NCBI GenBank assembly: GCA_031255195.1
Contig: JAIRSZ010000161.1
Coordinates: forward strand, 1 to 35,618
Source: Prevotellaceae bacterium
GTDB lineage: Bacteria; Bacteroidota; Bacteroidia; Bacteroidales; UBA932
Reading direction: 5' to 3'
DNA: 35,618 bases
Both the position numbers and the translations under genes were made by a program. Shown in pieces: positions 9,311-16,864 of the stretch (position 1 is its first letter; each line of letters opens with the position of its first letter). The notes under the pieces are model-generated. The model searched no databases and was not told the DNA's origin. It was given only the letters and a program-made list of their open reading frames with translations.

Positions 9311-10678
9311 TTAGGGAATTAGGTTTTCCAGCTGGCTCACGCTCCTGTCAATTTCTTCCTGCGGCAGCGAGTAGTTGGTCAGCTTACCGGAGTAGTAGAG
9401 GTCGTAGGCCGACATATCCATCAGCCCATGCCCCGAAAGGTTGAACAGGATTGTTTTCTTCACGCCTTCCTCCTTGGCCTTTTTTGCCTCCCGAATGGTA
9501 GAGGCAATGGCGTGCGCCGATTCTGGAGCGGGGATGATGCCTTCGGCGCGGGCAAAAATGGTTGCCGCCTCAAAGCTTTCGAGCTGCGGAATATCCTGCG
9601 CCTCGATGATTTTTTCGCGGTTGAGCTGGCTAACGATAGTACCGGCGCCGTGGTAGCGCAGGCCGCCTGCGTGGATGTCGGCAGGCTGAAAATCGTGCCC
9701 CAGCGTGTACATGGGCAGCAGGGGCGTTGTGCCCACTTCGTCGCCAAAATCGTACTGAAACTGTCCGCGGGTAAGCTTGGGGCACGAAGCAGGCTCGGCC
9801 GCAATCACTCGCAGCGCCCTGCCTTCCGTGAGCTTGTAGCGCAAGAACGGGAAGGCAATCCCCGAAAAGTTGGAGCCGCCGCCAAAGCACCCAATGACAA
9901 CATCGGGAAATTCGCCCGCTATAGCCATTTGCTTTTCGGCCTCCAGCCCAATGATGGTTTGGTGCAGGATAACGTGGTTGAGCACGCTGCCCAGCGTATA
10001 TTTTGTGTCCGGCGTAGAAACGGCGGCTTCTATCGCCTCCGATATTGCCGTGCCCAAGCTCCCCGACGAGTTAGGGTGCGTGGAGAGAATTTTGCGTCCG
10101 GCGTTGGTTTGGCTGCTGGGCGAGGGGATAACCTCTGCGCCCCAGGCGTTCATCATCGACTTGCGGTAGGGCTTTTGCTCGTAGCTGATTTTTACCATGA
10201 ACACCTTCAGGTCGAGTCCAAACAGCTTGCAGGCAAAGCTGAGCGCTGTGCCCCACTGTCCGGCGCCCGTTTCGGTGGTAATGTGCTTCACACCCTGCTT
10301 CTTGTTGTAGTACGCCTGCGGTATGGCAGAGTTGAGCTTGTGCGAGCCGACAGGACTAACGCTCTCGTTCTTGAAGTAGATATGTGCCGGAGTATCCAAG
10401 GCTTTTTCAAGCCCGCAGGCGCGCACCAGCGGCGTTGGGCGGTAAATTTTGTACACCTCCCGCACCTCTTCAGGAATGTCAACATAGCGATCTTGCGTAA
10501 GTTCCTGAATACAAAGTTCTTTTGCAAAAATCGGCTCTAAATCGGCGACCATTAACGGCTGCTTGGTACCGGGGTGAAGTGGAGGCAGCGGTTTGTTTTT
10601 CATGTCGGCAACGATGTTGTACCATTGCACCGGCAGCTCTTGCTCCGAAAGCAAGATTTTTTTCGGTTTTGTGCTCAT
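9311..10678 (-). CDS. trpB: TrpB2-type tryptophan synthase beta-like PLP-dependent enzyme
   Basis: QWYNIVADM, PTPLVRACGLEKALDTPAHIYFKNESVSPVGSHKLN, ETGAGQWGTALSFA, GCFGGGSNFSG, LFNLSGHGLMDM; long N-terminus characteristic of TrpB2. Confidence 0.93.
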   Translation of the reverse strand: MSTKPKKILLSEQELPVQWYNIVADMKNKPLPPLHPGTKQPLMVADLEPIFAKELCIQELTQDRYVDIPEEVREVYKIYRPTPLVRACGLEKALDTPAHIYFKNESVSPVGSHKLNSAIPQAYYNKKQGVKHITTETGAGQWGTALSFACKLFGLDLKVFMVKISYEQKPYRKSMMNAWGAEVIPSPSSQTNAGRKILSTHPNSSGSLGTAISEAIEAAVSTPDTKYTLGSVLNHVILHQTIIGLEAEKQMAIAGEFPDVVIGCFGGGSNFSGIAFPFLRYKLTEGRALRVIAAEPASCPKLTRGQFQYDFGDEVGTTPLLPMYTLGHDFQPADIHAGGLRYHGAGTIVSQLNREKIIEAQDIPQLESFEAATIFARAEGIIPAPESAHAIASTIREAKKAKEEGVKKTILFNLSGHGLMDMSAYDLYYSGKLTNYSLPQEEIDRSVSQLENLIP

Positions 10679-10718
10679 AATTCTTTGGTTTTAATTTAGG
10701 GTGGAAATATTTCGGGTG

Positions 10719-10750
10719 CAAACTTACATGAAAAAGCTGAGCTTTGCAAG
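10719..10750 (-). promoter_or_regulatory. Candidate promoter of the trpB2-M3 peptidase-DUF456-hisA unit
   Basis: On the - strand: -33-like CTTG, 20-bp spacer, TAAGTTTG. Confidence 0.45.
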
Positions 10751-11009
10751 TTTGCGTACAAAATTTGTAACGCGCACAGGCGCTTCGCTATGTCGACGCA
10801 CATCGTGCGATTCAACCCTGTTTTTGTCCGAGCCGCGATTTATGCTGTTTGCTTTAAATCAATCGTTTGCGATTGTGCTGTTGTGATTTTATCGAAAAGA
10901 AGCTGTGAACGCCTGTTTTTAGAGCCTGTAGCTTTGTTTTCGCGGAATGGAAATGTTGCTCAGAGTGGCAAAAAGCATCGGCAAAAAAAGTTGGTGGAAG
11001 CTGCACCGT

Positions 11010-11041
11010 GCAGGCTGCACCCCGTGAGGGATGCAGCCTGC
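11010..11041 (-). terminator. Strong stem-loop 3' of tyrS, candidate terminator or processing hairpin
   Basis: - strand GCAGGCTGCATCCC-TCAC-GGGGTGCAGCCTGC: 14-bp stem with one U-G wobble, 4-nt loop; T7 run about 20 nt further downstream on the - strand. Confidence 0.6.
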
Positions 11042-11152
11042 GTGCTTTTTTCGGATTCTTGCATCCCTGCGGGGTACGCCGCCGACGCCTTGCGCTTAGC
11101 CGTGATGTGCTATGACGCATTTTTGTCGGCTTCGCAGGGCGTTGCAGGATTT

Positions 11153-12439
11153 TTACAGGACTTTCACGATGAAGTAGCTCTTTTTGCCTTTCTGCACCAG
11201 AAGGTACTTTCCGTTGAGCAGCATGTCGGGCGAAATGCTGGCAGCCGGATTGGTCACCTTCTCCTTGTTTATGCTGAGGCCGCCGCCCTGCACCAGCTTT
11301 TTAAATTCACCCTTCGACGGGAAAATTTGCGCTTCGACCACCAGCAGCTCTCCGGCCTCGGCGGGCAGCTTTTCTCTGGCAACGGAAAATGTGGGGACTC
11401 CCTCAAAAACAGACAGAAATGTGGCCTCGTCTATCTTTCTCAGTATGTCTGAGGTGGCGTTGCCAAACAGCGCCTCCGACGCTTCTACCGCCTTGCGGTA
11501 CTCCTCTTCGGAGTGCACCATGCAGGTGACCTCCTTTGCCAGCGCCTTTTGCAGCGACCGCAGGTGCGGCGCTTTGGCCTGCTCTGCCACCAGCGTTTCC
11601 ACTGCGCTTTTGTCCAGCGTGGTGAAGATTTTGATGTACTTTTCGGCGTCGGCGTCGCTCACGTTGAGCCAGAATTGGTAGAATTTGTAGGGCGAAGTGT
11701 AGCGAGCGTCGAGCCAGACGTTGCCGTCTTCGGTTTTGCCGAACTTCCCGCCGTCGGACTTGGTGATGAGCGGACAGGTAAGGGCAAAGGCCTCGCCGCC
11801 AGCCTTGCGGCGTATGAGCTCGGCGCCGGTGGTGATGTTGCCCCACTGGTCGCTGCCGCCCATTTGCAGCTTGCAATTTTTGGTCTGGTAGAGGTGCAAA
11901 AAATCGTAGCCCTGCACCAGCTGGTAGGTGAACTCGGTGAACGACATTCCGTCCGTAGCCTCACCGTTCAGGCGTTTTTTTACCGAATCTTTGCTCATCA
12001 TGTAGTTCACGGTGATGTGCTTGCCCACGTCGCGGATGAAGTCGAGGAACGAAATGGGCTTCATCCAATCGTAGTTGTTCACCATTTCGGCAGCTGTGGG
12101 CAGGTTGTTCTCAAAGTCCAGGAATTTGGACAGCTGCTTTTTAATGCACTCCTGGTTGTGGCGCAGGGTATCTTCGTCCAGCAGGTTTCGCTCCTGCGAT
12201 TTTCCGCTTGGGTCGCCAATCATTCCGGTAGCTCCGCCCACCAGGGCAAGAGGCTTGTGCCCGCACCGCTGAAAATGTTTAAGCATCATGATGCTCACTA
12301 AGTGTCCAATGTGCAGCGAGTCGGCGGTGGGATCTATGCCCACGTAGGCCGTTGTCATTTCTTTCTTCAGCTGCTCGTCAACGCCCGGCATCATATCGTG
12401 AACCATGCCGCGCCACGTCAGCTCTTCAATAAAATTCAT
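11153..12439 (-). CDS. tyrS: Tyrosyl-tRNA synthetase
   Basis: [16 protein letters not shown] (HIGH), [41 protein letters not shown] (KMSKS-like), C-terminal S4-like domain. Confidence 0.97.
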   Translation of the reverse strand: MNFIEELTWRGMVHDMMPGVDEQLKKEMTTAYVGIDPTADSLHIGHLVSIMMLKHFQRCGHKPLALVGGATGMIGDPSGKSQERNLLDEDTLRHNQECIKKQLSKFLDFENNLPTAAEMVNNYDWMKPISFLDFIRDVGKHITVNYMMSKDSVKKRLNGEATDGMSFTEFTYQLVQGYDFLHLYQTKNCKLQMGGSDQWGNITTGAELIRRKAGGEAFALTCPLITKSDGGKFGKTEDGNVWLDARYTSPYKFYQFWLNVSDADAEKYIKIFTTLDKSAVETLVAEQAKAPHLRSLQKALAKEVTCMVHSEEEYRKAVEASEALFGNATSDILRKIDEATFLSVFEGVPTFSVAREKLPAEAGELLVVEAQIFPSKGEFKKLVQGGGLSINKEKVTNPAASISPDMLLNGKYLLVQKGKKSYFIVKVL

Positions 12440-12484
12440 AGTAGCGTTTACTGTTGTTGTTAACTTTTAAAGGCGGATACTGCG

Positions 12485-13216
12485 TCAGCTCATTCCCCGT
12501 TCCTTCTTTATGTGCTCGTAGGCCTCCTGCACCTTGCGGAATTTTTCGGCGGCAGCACGCTGCACGTCGTCGCCCATTTGCACAACCTTGTCGGGGTGGT
12601 GCTTTACGGCCATGCGGCGGTAGGCTTTCTTCACCTCTGCGTCGGTAGCCGAGCGTTCCACCTCCAGCACCTTGTATGCCCAGCTCCTGTCGTTCTCGTC
12701 GAACATGGCCTTTACGGAGTTGTAGTCGCCGGGCGAAATGCCCAGGTGGTCTGCAATGCGCTTAATGATGTTCTGCTCGCTAACGTGTATTTCGCCGTCG
12801 GCGGCGGCAATGCCAAAGAGCAGGTGGAGCAGCTCGAGGCGTGCCGACAGGTTGAGGTTGGCGCGTATTTGTCCGCATACCTCGTAAAGCGGAAGCGGCT
12901 GCTGGAGAACGTTGCGCAGGAAGAGCAGGTACTCTTTGGCTGCATCTACGCCAAACTGCCGCACGAGGAACTTTTTGACGTAATCCAGCTCCGACTGCAC
13001 CACCTTTCCGTCGGCCTTGAGCACGGCGGCCATGAGCACCAGCAGGCTCACGGTGAAGCCGTCGCGGGGCGTTCCGCTGCCGCTGCCGTTTTGCCGGTTA
13101 TTTTTCTCCGTCCCCGCGTCGAGTAGCGACCCCAGGGCAAAGCCCACAATACCTCCTATGGGGCCTAATATCCACCAGCCAATAGCGCCGCTAATCCATT
13201 TTCCGTACTTTGCCAT
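12485..13216 (-). CDS. TerB-like / DnaJ-domain co-chaperone (DjlA-like)
   Basis: N-terminal glycine-rich hydrophobic segment, TerB-like [24 protein letters not shown]-terminal J domain with HPD ([15 protein letters not shown]). Confidence 0.88.
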   Translation of the reverse strand: MAKYGKWISGAIGWWILGPIGGIVGFALGSLLDAGTEKNNRQNGSGSGTPRDGFTVSLLVLMAAVLKADGKVVQSELDYVKKFLVRQFGVDAAKEYLLFLRNVLQQPLPLYEVCGQIRANLNLSARLELLHLLFGIAAADGEIHVSEQNIIKRIADHLGISPGDYNSVKAMFDENDRSWAYKVLEVERSATDAEVKKAYRRMAVKHHPDKVVQMGDDVQRAAAEKFRKVQEAYEHIKKERGMS

Positions 13217-13805
13217 GTATAGCTATCAAATTTTCAATTTTTTTGCTAATCTCCAGAATCTGCGGCAGCAGGGGAGTAGCATCGTCGTTTACAATGCAAA
13301 AATCAGCACGTGCAGCGCGCTCGGCGTCGCTCAGCTGTCGCGCCATGCGGCGCAGCGCCTCGCTGCGCGTGCAGCCGTCGCGCTGCGTTACCCGCCGTAT
13401 TCGCAGCTCCTCCGGTGCGTTTACGGTAACGATTTTGTCGAGCTGCCGGTGCGCGCCGCTTTCAAACATCAGTGCGGCCTCCTGCGCCACGCACGGTGCG
13501 CTTTGCTGCGCCGACCATGCGGCAAAGCGTTTTTCTACGGCAGGATGGGCTATGGCGTTGAGCGCGGCAAGCGCTGCGTCGTTGCCAAAAACCATTTCCG
13601 CCAGCCGCTTCCTGTTCAGCGCGCCGCCGTTGTACACTGCCTCCCCGAAGGTTTCGATGAGCTGCGCCCGCACTTCGGCATCGCTCTCGTACATTTTTTT
13701 CACCTCGTCGTCGGCGTAGAAAACAGGTACGCCAATGGCCTCCAGCGTTCTGCAAACGGTAGTTTTGCCGCTGCCCATGCCGCCGGTTACTCCTATGCGC
13801 ATCAT
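13191..13805 (-). CDS. coaE: Dephospho-CoA kinase
   Basis: [50 protein letters not shown]; 26-bp overlap with the downstream DnaJ-domain gene. Confidence 0.95.
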   Translation of the reverse strand: MMRIGVTGGMGSGKTTVCRTLEAIGVPVFYADDEVKKMYESDAEVRAQLIETFGEAVYNGGALNRKRLAEMVFGNDAALAALNAIAHPAVEKRFAAWSAQQSAPCVAQEAALMFESGAHRQLDKIVTVNAPEELRIRRVTQRDGCTRSEALRRMARQLSDAERAARADFCIVNDDATPLLPQILEISKKIENLIAIHGKVRKMD

Positions 13806-14797
13806 TGCTTTTGCGTTACAATGACGTTGACAAATGCCGGAGCAATGGACGTAGAGAGCACGTATTCGGGCGATTTGCTGAGGGTAACGCGCACCTGCCC
13901 CGATATGCTATGGTGCAGCTCGGAGTAGTATGCCGTGAGGTAAAGCTCCTCCTGCTTTAGCCTGTCGTATTCCTCCATCGCAATGGAAATGAAAATCTTT
14001 GCATTTTTAGGAATCAGCTCCACCGAGAGCGAATCGGGAGCGCCGACAAGGTGGATGGGCAGCTCCTGCGTTATTTGCGTAACGCGCTGTACGTTGATGT
14101 TGTACGACACCTGATCGCGCGACAGGAAGGTTTGTGGGGGAGACTCAAGCGGTACTTTCCCCGAAAGGTTGGCAATCACCTTCTCCCTTTTCACCGGCCG
14201 CGTGCCGATTTCGGTGGTAGCCTCAACAATTTCCTGTGGTCCGCTAAGCACTACGCTGTCAACGTCGAGGATTATTTCGCCCTGCTGCATATACTGCGGA
14301 GCGTAGGCGATGCGAAAGTTCACCGCCACCGGAACTTTTTTGCTCTCCACCGGCGACAGCTGGAAGTAAACGGAGTCGGGCAGAATGTCTTGCAGCTCGA
14401 AGTTGGCGCTCAGCTGCTGTTCCAACATGCCGCGCACCTGCCCTGTGGGGAGCGCCGCCTTTCCGGTCGAATCCGCCACGTAGTGCAGCAAGCCAAGGTT
14501 TACCCGAAACGTTTTTGAGTAAAACATCTTGTACCTTACGAGGTCGTAGCCGCGCGCCTGCACGCGCAGACGTAGCGGGGTAACTCCGCCGTCGGTGAGC
14601 ATAGTGCCCACAGGTCTCGTCTCAATAAGCTGCATTTTGGCCGAAATTTCGGCAATGTACGTGTGCGACAACTTGTTGAGCGTCCACAAGATGGCAGAGG
14701 TGAGCAAAAAAAATCCAAAGACAAGCAGCTGCTTATCTCGCTTGAACAGGCGGCGTGCGTCCAGCAACGTTTGAGGCAAGGGGGCTTTTTTGTCCAT
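13802..14797 (-). CDS. YbbR-like domain protein
   Basis: N-terminal TM QLLVFGFFLLTSAILWTLNKLS followed by YbbR-like repeats; adjacent to coaE (4-bp overlap) and yajC. Start could instead be GTG at 14800. Confidence 0.82.
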   Translation of the reverse strand: MDKKAPLPQTLLDARRLFKRDKQLLVFGFFLLTSAILWTLNKLSHTYIAEISAKMQLIETRPVGTMLTDGGVTPLRLRVQARGYDLVRYKMFYSKTFRVNLGLLHYVADSTGKAALPTGQVRGMLEQQLSANFELQDILPDSVYFQLSPVESKKVPVAVNFRIAYAPQYMQQGEIILDVDSVVLSGPQEIVEATTEIGTRPVKREKVIANLSGKVPLESPPQTFLSRDQVSYNINVQRVTQITQELPIHLVGAPDSLSVELIPKNAKIFISIAMEEYDRLKQEELYLTAYYSELHHSISGQVRVTLSKSPEYVLSTSIAPAFVNVIVTQKQ

Positions 14798-14819
14798 CAC
14801 CCATTGAGTACAAAATACC

Positions 14820-14854
14820 CTGCACGCGCCGGAGCAACGCCCCGGCAGCGTGCA
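14820..14854 (-). other. Strong intergenic stem-loop between yajC and ybbR-like gene
   Basis: CTGCACGC-GCCGG-AGCAACGCC-CCGGC-A-GCGTGCAG: 13-bp stem, one bulge; no T-run immediately after it on the - strand. Confidence 0.65.
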
Positions 14855-14920
14855 GAAGTCGTAGTGTTATCCGTAATGTTATTGTAGAAGCGTGGCGCTC
14901 TTACCTTTACCTTAATTCTG

Positions 14921-15247
14921 CTATTTTGCTTGAACAAGGTCAGAGGAATCTTTCAGCACGCTCGATTTGTCGAAACGTATGCGCACGTTGCTGTCAACCT
15001 CAATAATCACGTAGTTGTCCTTGATTTCGGAGATGGTGCCGTAAACGCCACCCACCGTTACCACCTTGTCGCCCTTTTGCAGGCTTTCGCGGAACTTGCG
15101 CAGCTCCTTCTGCCGCTTTTGCTGCGGGCGAATCATAAAAAAATACATCACCACAAAAATGGCGATGAGCATAATCCACGTGCTGGCTCCTCCCAGCGGC
15201 GACTGAGGAGCTGCTGTTGCAGCTTCGTCTAAGAGAATGAAGTTCAT
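14921..15247 (-). CDS. yajC: Preprotein translocase subunit YajC
   Basis: One TM then FFMIRPQQKRQKELRKFRESLQKGDKVVTVGGVYGTISEIKDNYVIIEV. Confidence 0.95.
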   Translation of the reverse strand: MNFILLDEAATAAPQSPLGGASTWIMLIAIFVVMYFFMIRPQQKRQKELRKFRESLQKGDKVVTVGGVYGTISEIKDNYVIIEVDSNVRIRFDKSSVLKDSSDLVQAK

Positions 15248-15283
15248 TATTGGTTGCTTTTAATTAAGAAAAAAAATCGGGTG

Positions 15284-15314
15284 CAAAGTTAGCAAAAGAT
15301 TGCGCACGCGCAAC
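15284..15314 (-). promoter_or_regulatory. Candidate promoter of the yajC operon
   Basis: On the - strand: -33-like GTTG, 19-bp spacer, TAACTTTG. Confidence 0.5.
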
Positions 15315-15377
15315 TTTTTCATTTTCCTTAACGTATAAATGTCATGCCATTTTGCGGCACAATTTGGAGGAGATAAT

Positions 15378-15409
15378 TTTGGATGATACGATTTTTTTAT
15401 CTACTTTTG
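15378..15409 (+). promoter_or_regulatory. Candidate Bacteroidetes promoter upstream of the LVIVD-like lipoprotein pair
   Basis: TTTG, 20-bp spacer, TACTTTTG. Confidence 0.6.
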
Positions 15410-15497
15410 TAAAAATCTACAGCTTAAATTCCGCTTTTTGGAGCGAAGGGGCTGTACATTAAACAGAAATGCAAAATTCTATTTACTTGACAAGCAA

Positions 15498-16013
15498 ATG
15501 AAAATTCAGCAGAAAGTAATAGCGCTAACGGGTACGGTGTTGGCGCTGTGTAGCCTCACGTCCTGCCCCTACGAGCGCTACCCCGAAGACTACTACGAGC
15601 CTGTTTACATGACGCGCGCCGAGCTGGAGTCGTCGGTAAGGTTTAGCCAGATAAGACCGCTCTACAGCGCAGGAAAAATCTACGTCCGCGGCAGCCAGCT
15701 TTTCATCTGCGAACCGTACAAGGGCGTGCACGTGATAGACAACAGCAACCCACGGCAGCCGCAGCCTACAGGCTTTGTTGCGATTCCGGGGTGCGTGGAC
15801 ATTGCGGTGCACGGCAACATTTTGTATGCCGACAACGCCACTGACCTTGTTGCCGTTGACCTCGACCAGCACATGGAGGTGGCGCGCGAGCGAAATGCGT
15901 TCAGAAGCATAGCGTCTCCCAACGGTACCTGGTGGTGGGTAAATAGCGAGAAGGATAACGGAAAAATCATCGTTGATTTTATAAAAAAAGAGAAGCGCCA
16001 GGACGAACGCTGA
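15498..16013 (+). CDS. LVIVD-repeat-like beta-propeller lipoprotein (N-terminal-half-like)
   Basis: Signal peptide MKIQQKVIALTGTVLALCSLTSC; propeller-like GKIYVRGSQLFICEPYKGVHVIDNSNPRQPQPTGFVAIPGCVDIAVHGNILYADNATDLVAVDL. Start at ATG 15498, internal to the ORF-track start. Confidence 0.75.
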   Translation: MKIQQKVIALTGTVLALCSLTSCPYERYPEDYYEPVYMTRAELESSVRFSQIRPLYSAGKIYVRGSQLFICEPYKGVHVIDNSNPRQPQPTGFVAIPGCVDIAVHGNILYADNATDLVAVDLDQHMEVARERNAFRSIASPNGTWWWVNSEKDNGKIIVDFIKKEKRQDER

Positions 16014-16065
16014 GCGACAAAATAGCTACCTTGAAAATGGCTGAACAAAACATTTCCATAATATT

Positions 16066-16851
16066 ATGAACAACCGAACTATGACACTCTTTGCCGCCTG
16101 CGCCGTCATGCTGACTTCGTGCACAGAAAGCGGCGACAGCAATACCGGCGGCAGCGAAAGCTTGGAGTTGGGACAAGGCGGGTCTATGTCGCGCTTTGCT
16201 GTAGTGGGCAACAGCCTGTACACGCTCAATAGCCCCTATATCAAAAAATACGACGTCGGCAAGCCAACGGAAATTCGCCCCGTAAACGAGGGCATGTTAC
16301 AGTTAGACGACGGCGAAACTATTTTTGTGCGCGATTCGCTCCTGTACGTCGGGTCGCAGTCGGGCATGTACATTATGAACCTGCAAAACCTGACGAATCT
16401 CTCGTTTGTTTCGCACGTTGTTGTGAGCTGCGATCCCGTGGTGTCGCTCGATACGTTTGCCTACGTAACCCTCAGCACGGGTAATTCCTGTAGCAGGGGT
16501 ATATCTGCCCTCCAGATATACAACGTAAAAAATCCGCTTGATCCGAAACTTGTGAAAGGCTACTCCATGGACAACCCCCGCGGGCTTGCCATACGCGACA
16601 GCTTGCTTTTTATTTGCGACGACGGGCTGAAAATTTACTACGCCAAACATCCTGCCGACAGCCTGCCGCGGCTGGTGCATGAGAGGAACATTGACGGGTA
16701 TGACGTGATACTCCGCGATACTACGCTGCTGCTCATTGGCGACGACGGGTTTTTCCAGTACAGCTACAGCCCCTACTTCGAAAATAACAGGCTATACGTT
16801 TCGTTTGAGCTGCTCAGCAGCATAGAGACCGTGAAGCAGAAAAAAAGGTAA
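16066..16851 (+). CDS. LVIVD-repeat-like beta-propeller lipoprotein (C-terminal-half-like)
   Basis: Own lipobox MLTSC; GGSMSRFAVVGNSLYTLN, LYVGSQSGMYIMNL, SCDPVVSLDTFAYVTL, LDPKLVKGYSMDNPRGLAIRDSLLFICDDGLKIY. Confidence 0.75.
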   Translation: MNNRTMTLFAACAVMLTSCTESGDSNTGGSESLELGQGGSMSRFAVVGNSLYTLNSPYIKKYDVGKPTEIRPVNEGMLQLDDGETIFVRDSLLYVGSQSGMYIMNLQNLTNLSFVSHVVVSCDPVVSLDTFAYVTLSTGNSCSRGISALQIYNVKNPLDPKLVKGYSMDNPRGLAIRDSLLFICDDGLKIYYAKHPADSLPRLVHERNIDGYDVILRDTTLLLIGDDGFFQYSYSPYFENNRLYVSFELLSSIETVKQKKR

Positions 16852-16864
16852 CGCCTCCCTCCCC

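Noticed and set aside
7406-12301. Long + strand ORFs (7406-8197, 8210-8911, 9428-10540, 11513-12301) opposite M3 peptidase, trpB2 and tyrS
   Set aside because: Shadow ORFs antisense to well-supported conserved genes; low-complexity translations without family motifs
15438-15497. Upstream ORF-track start of the first LVIVD-like lipoprotein
   Set aside because: The in-frame ATG at 15498 begins a clean lipoprotein signal peptide and sits at a sensible distance from the promoter at 15378-15409
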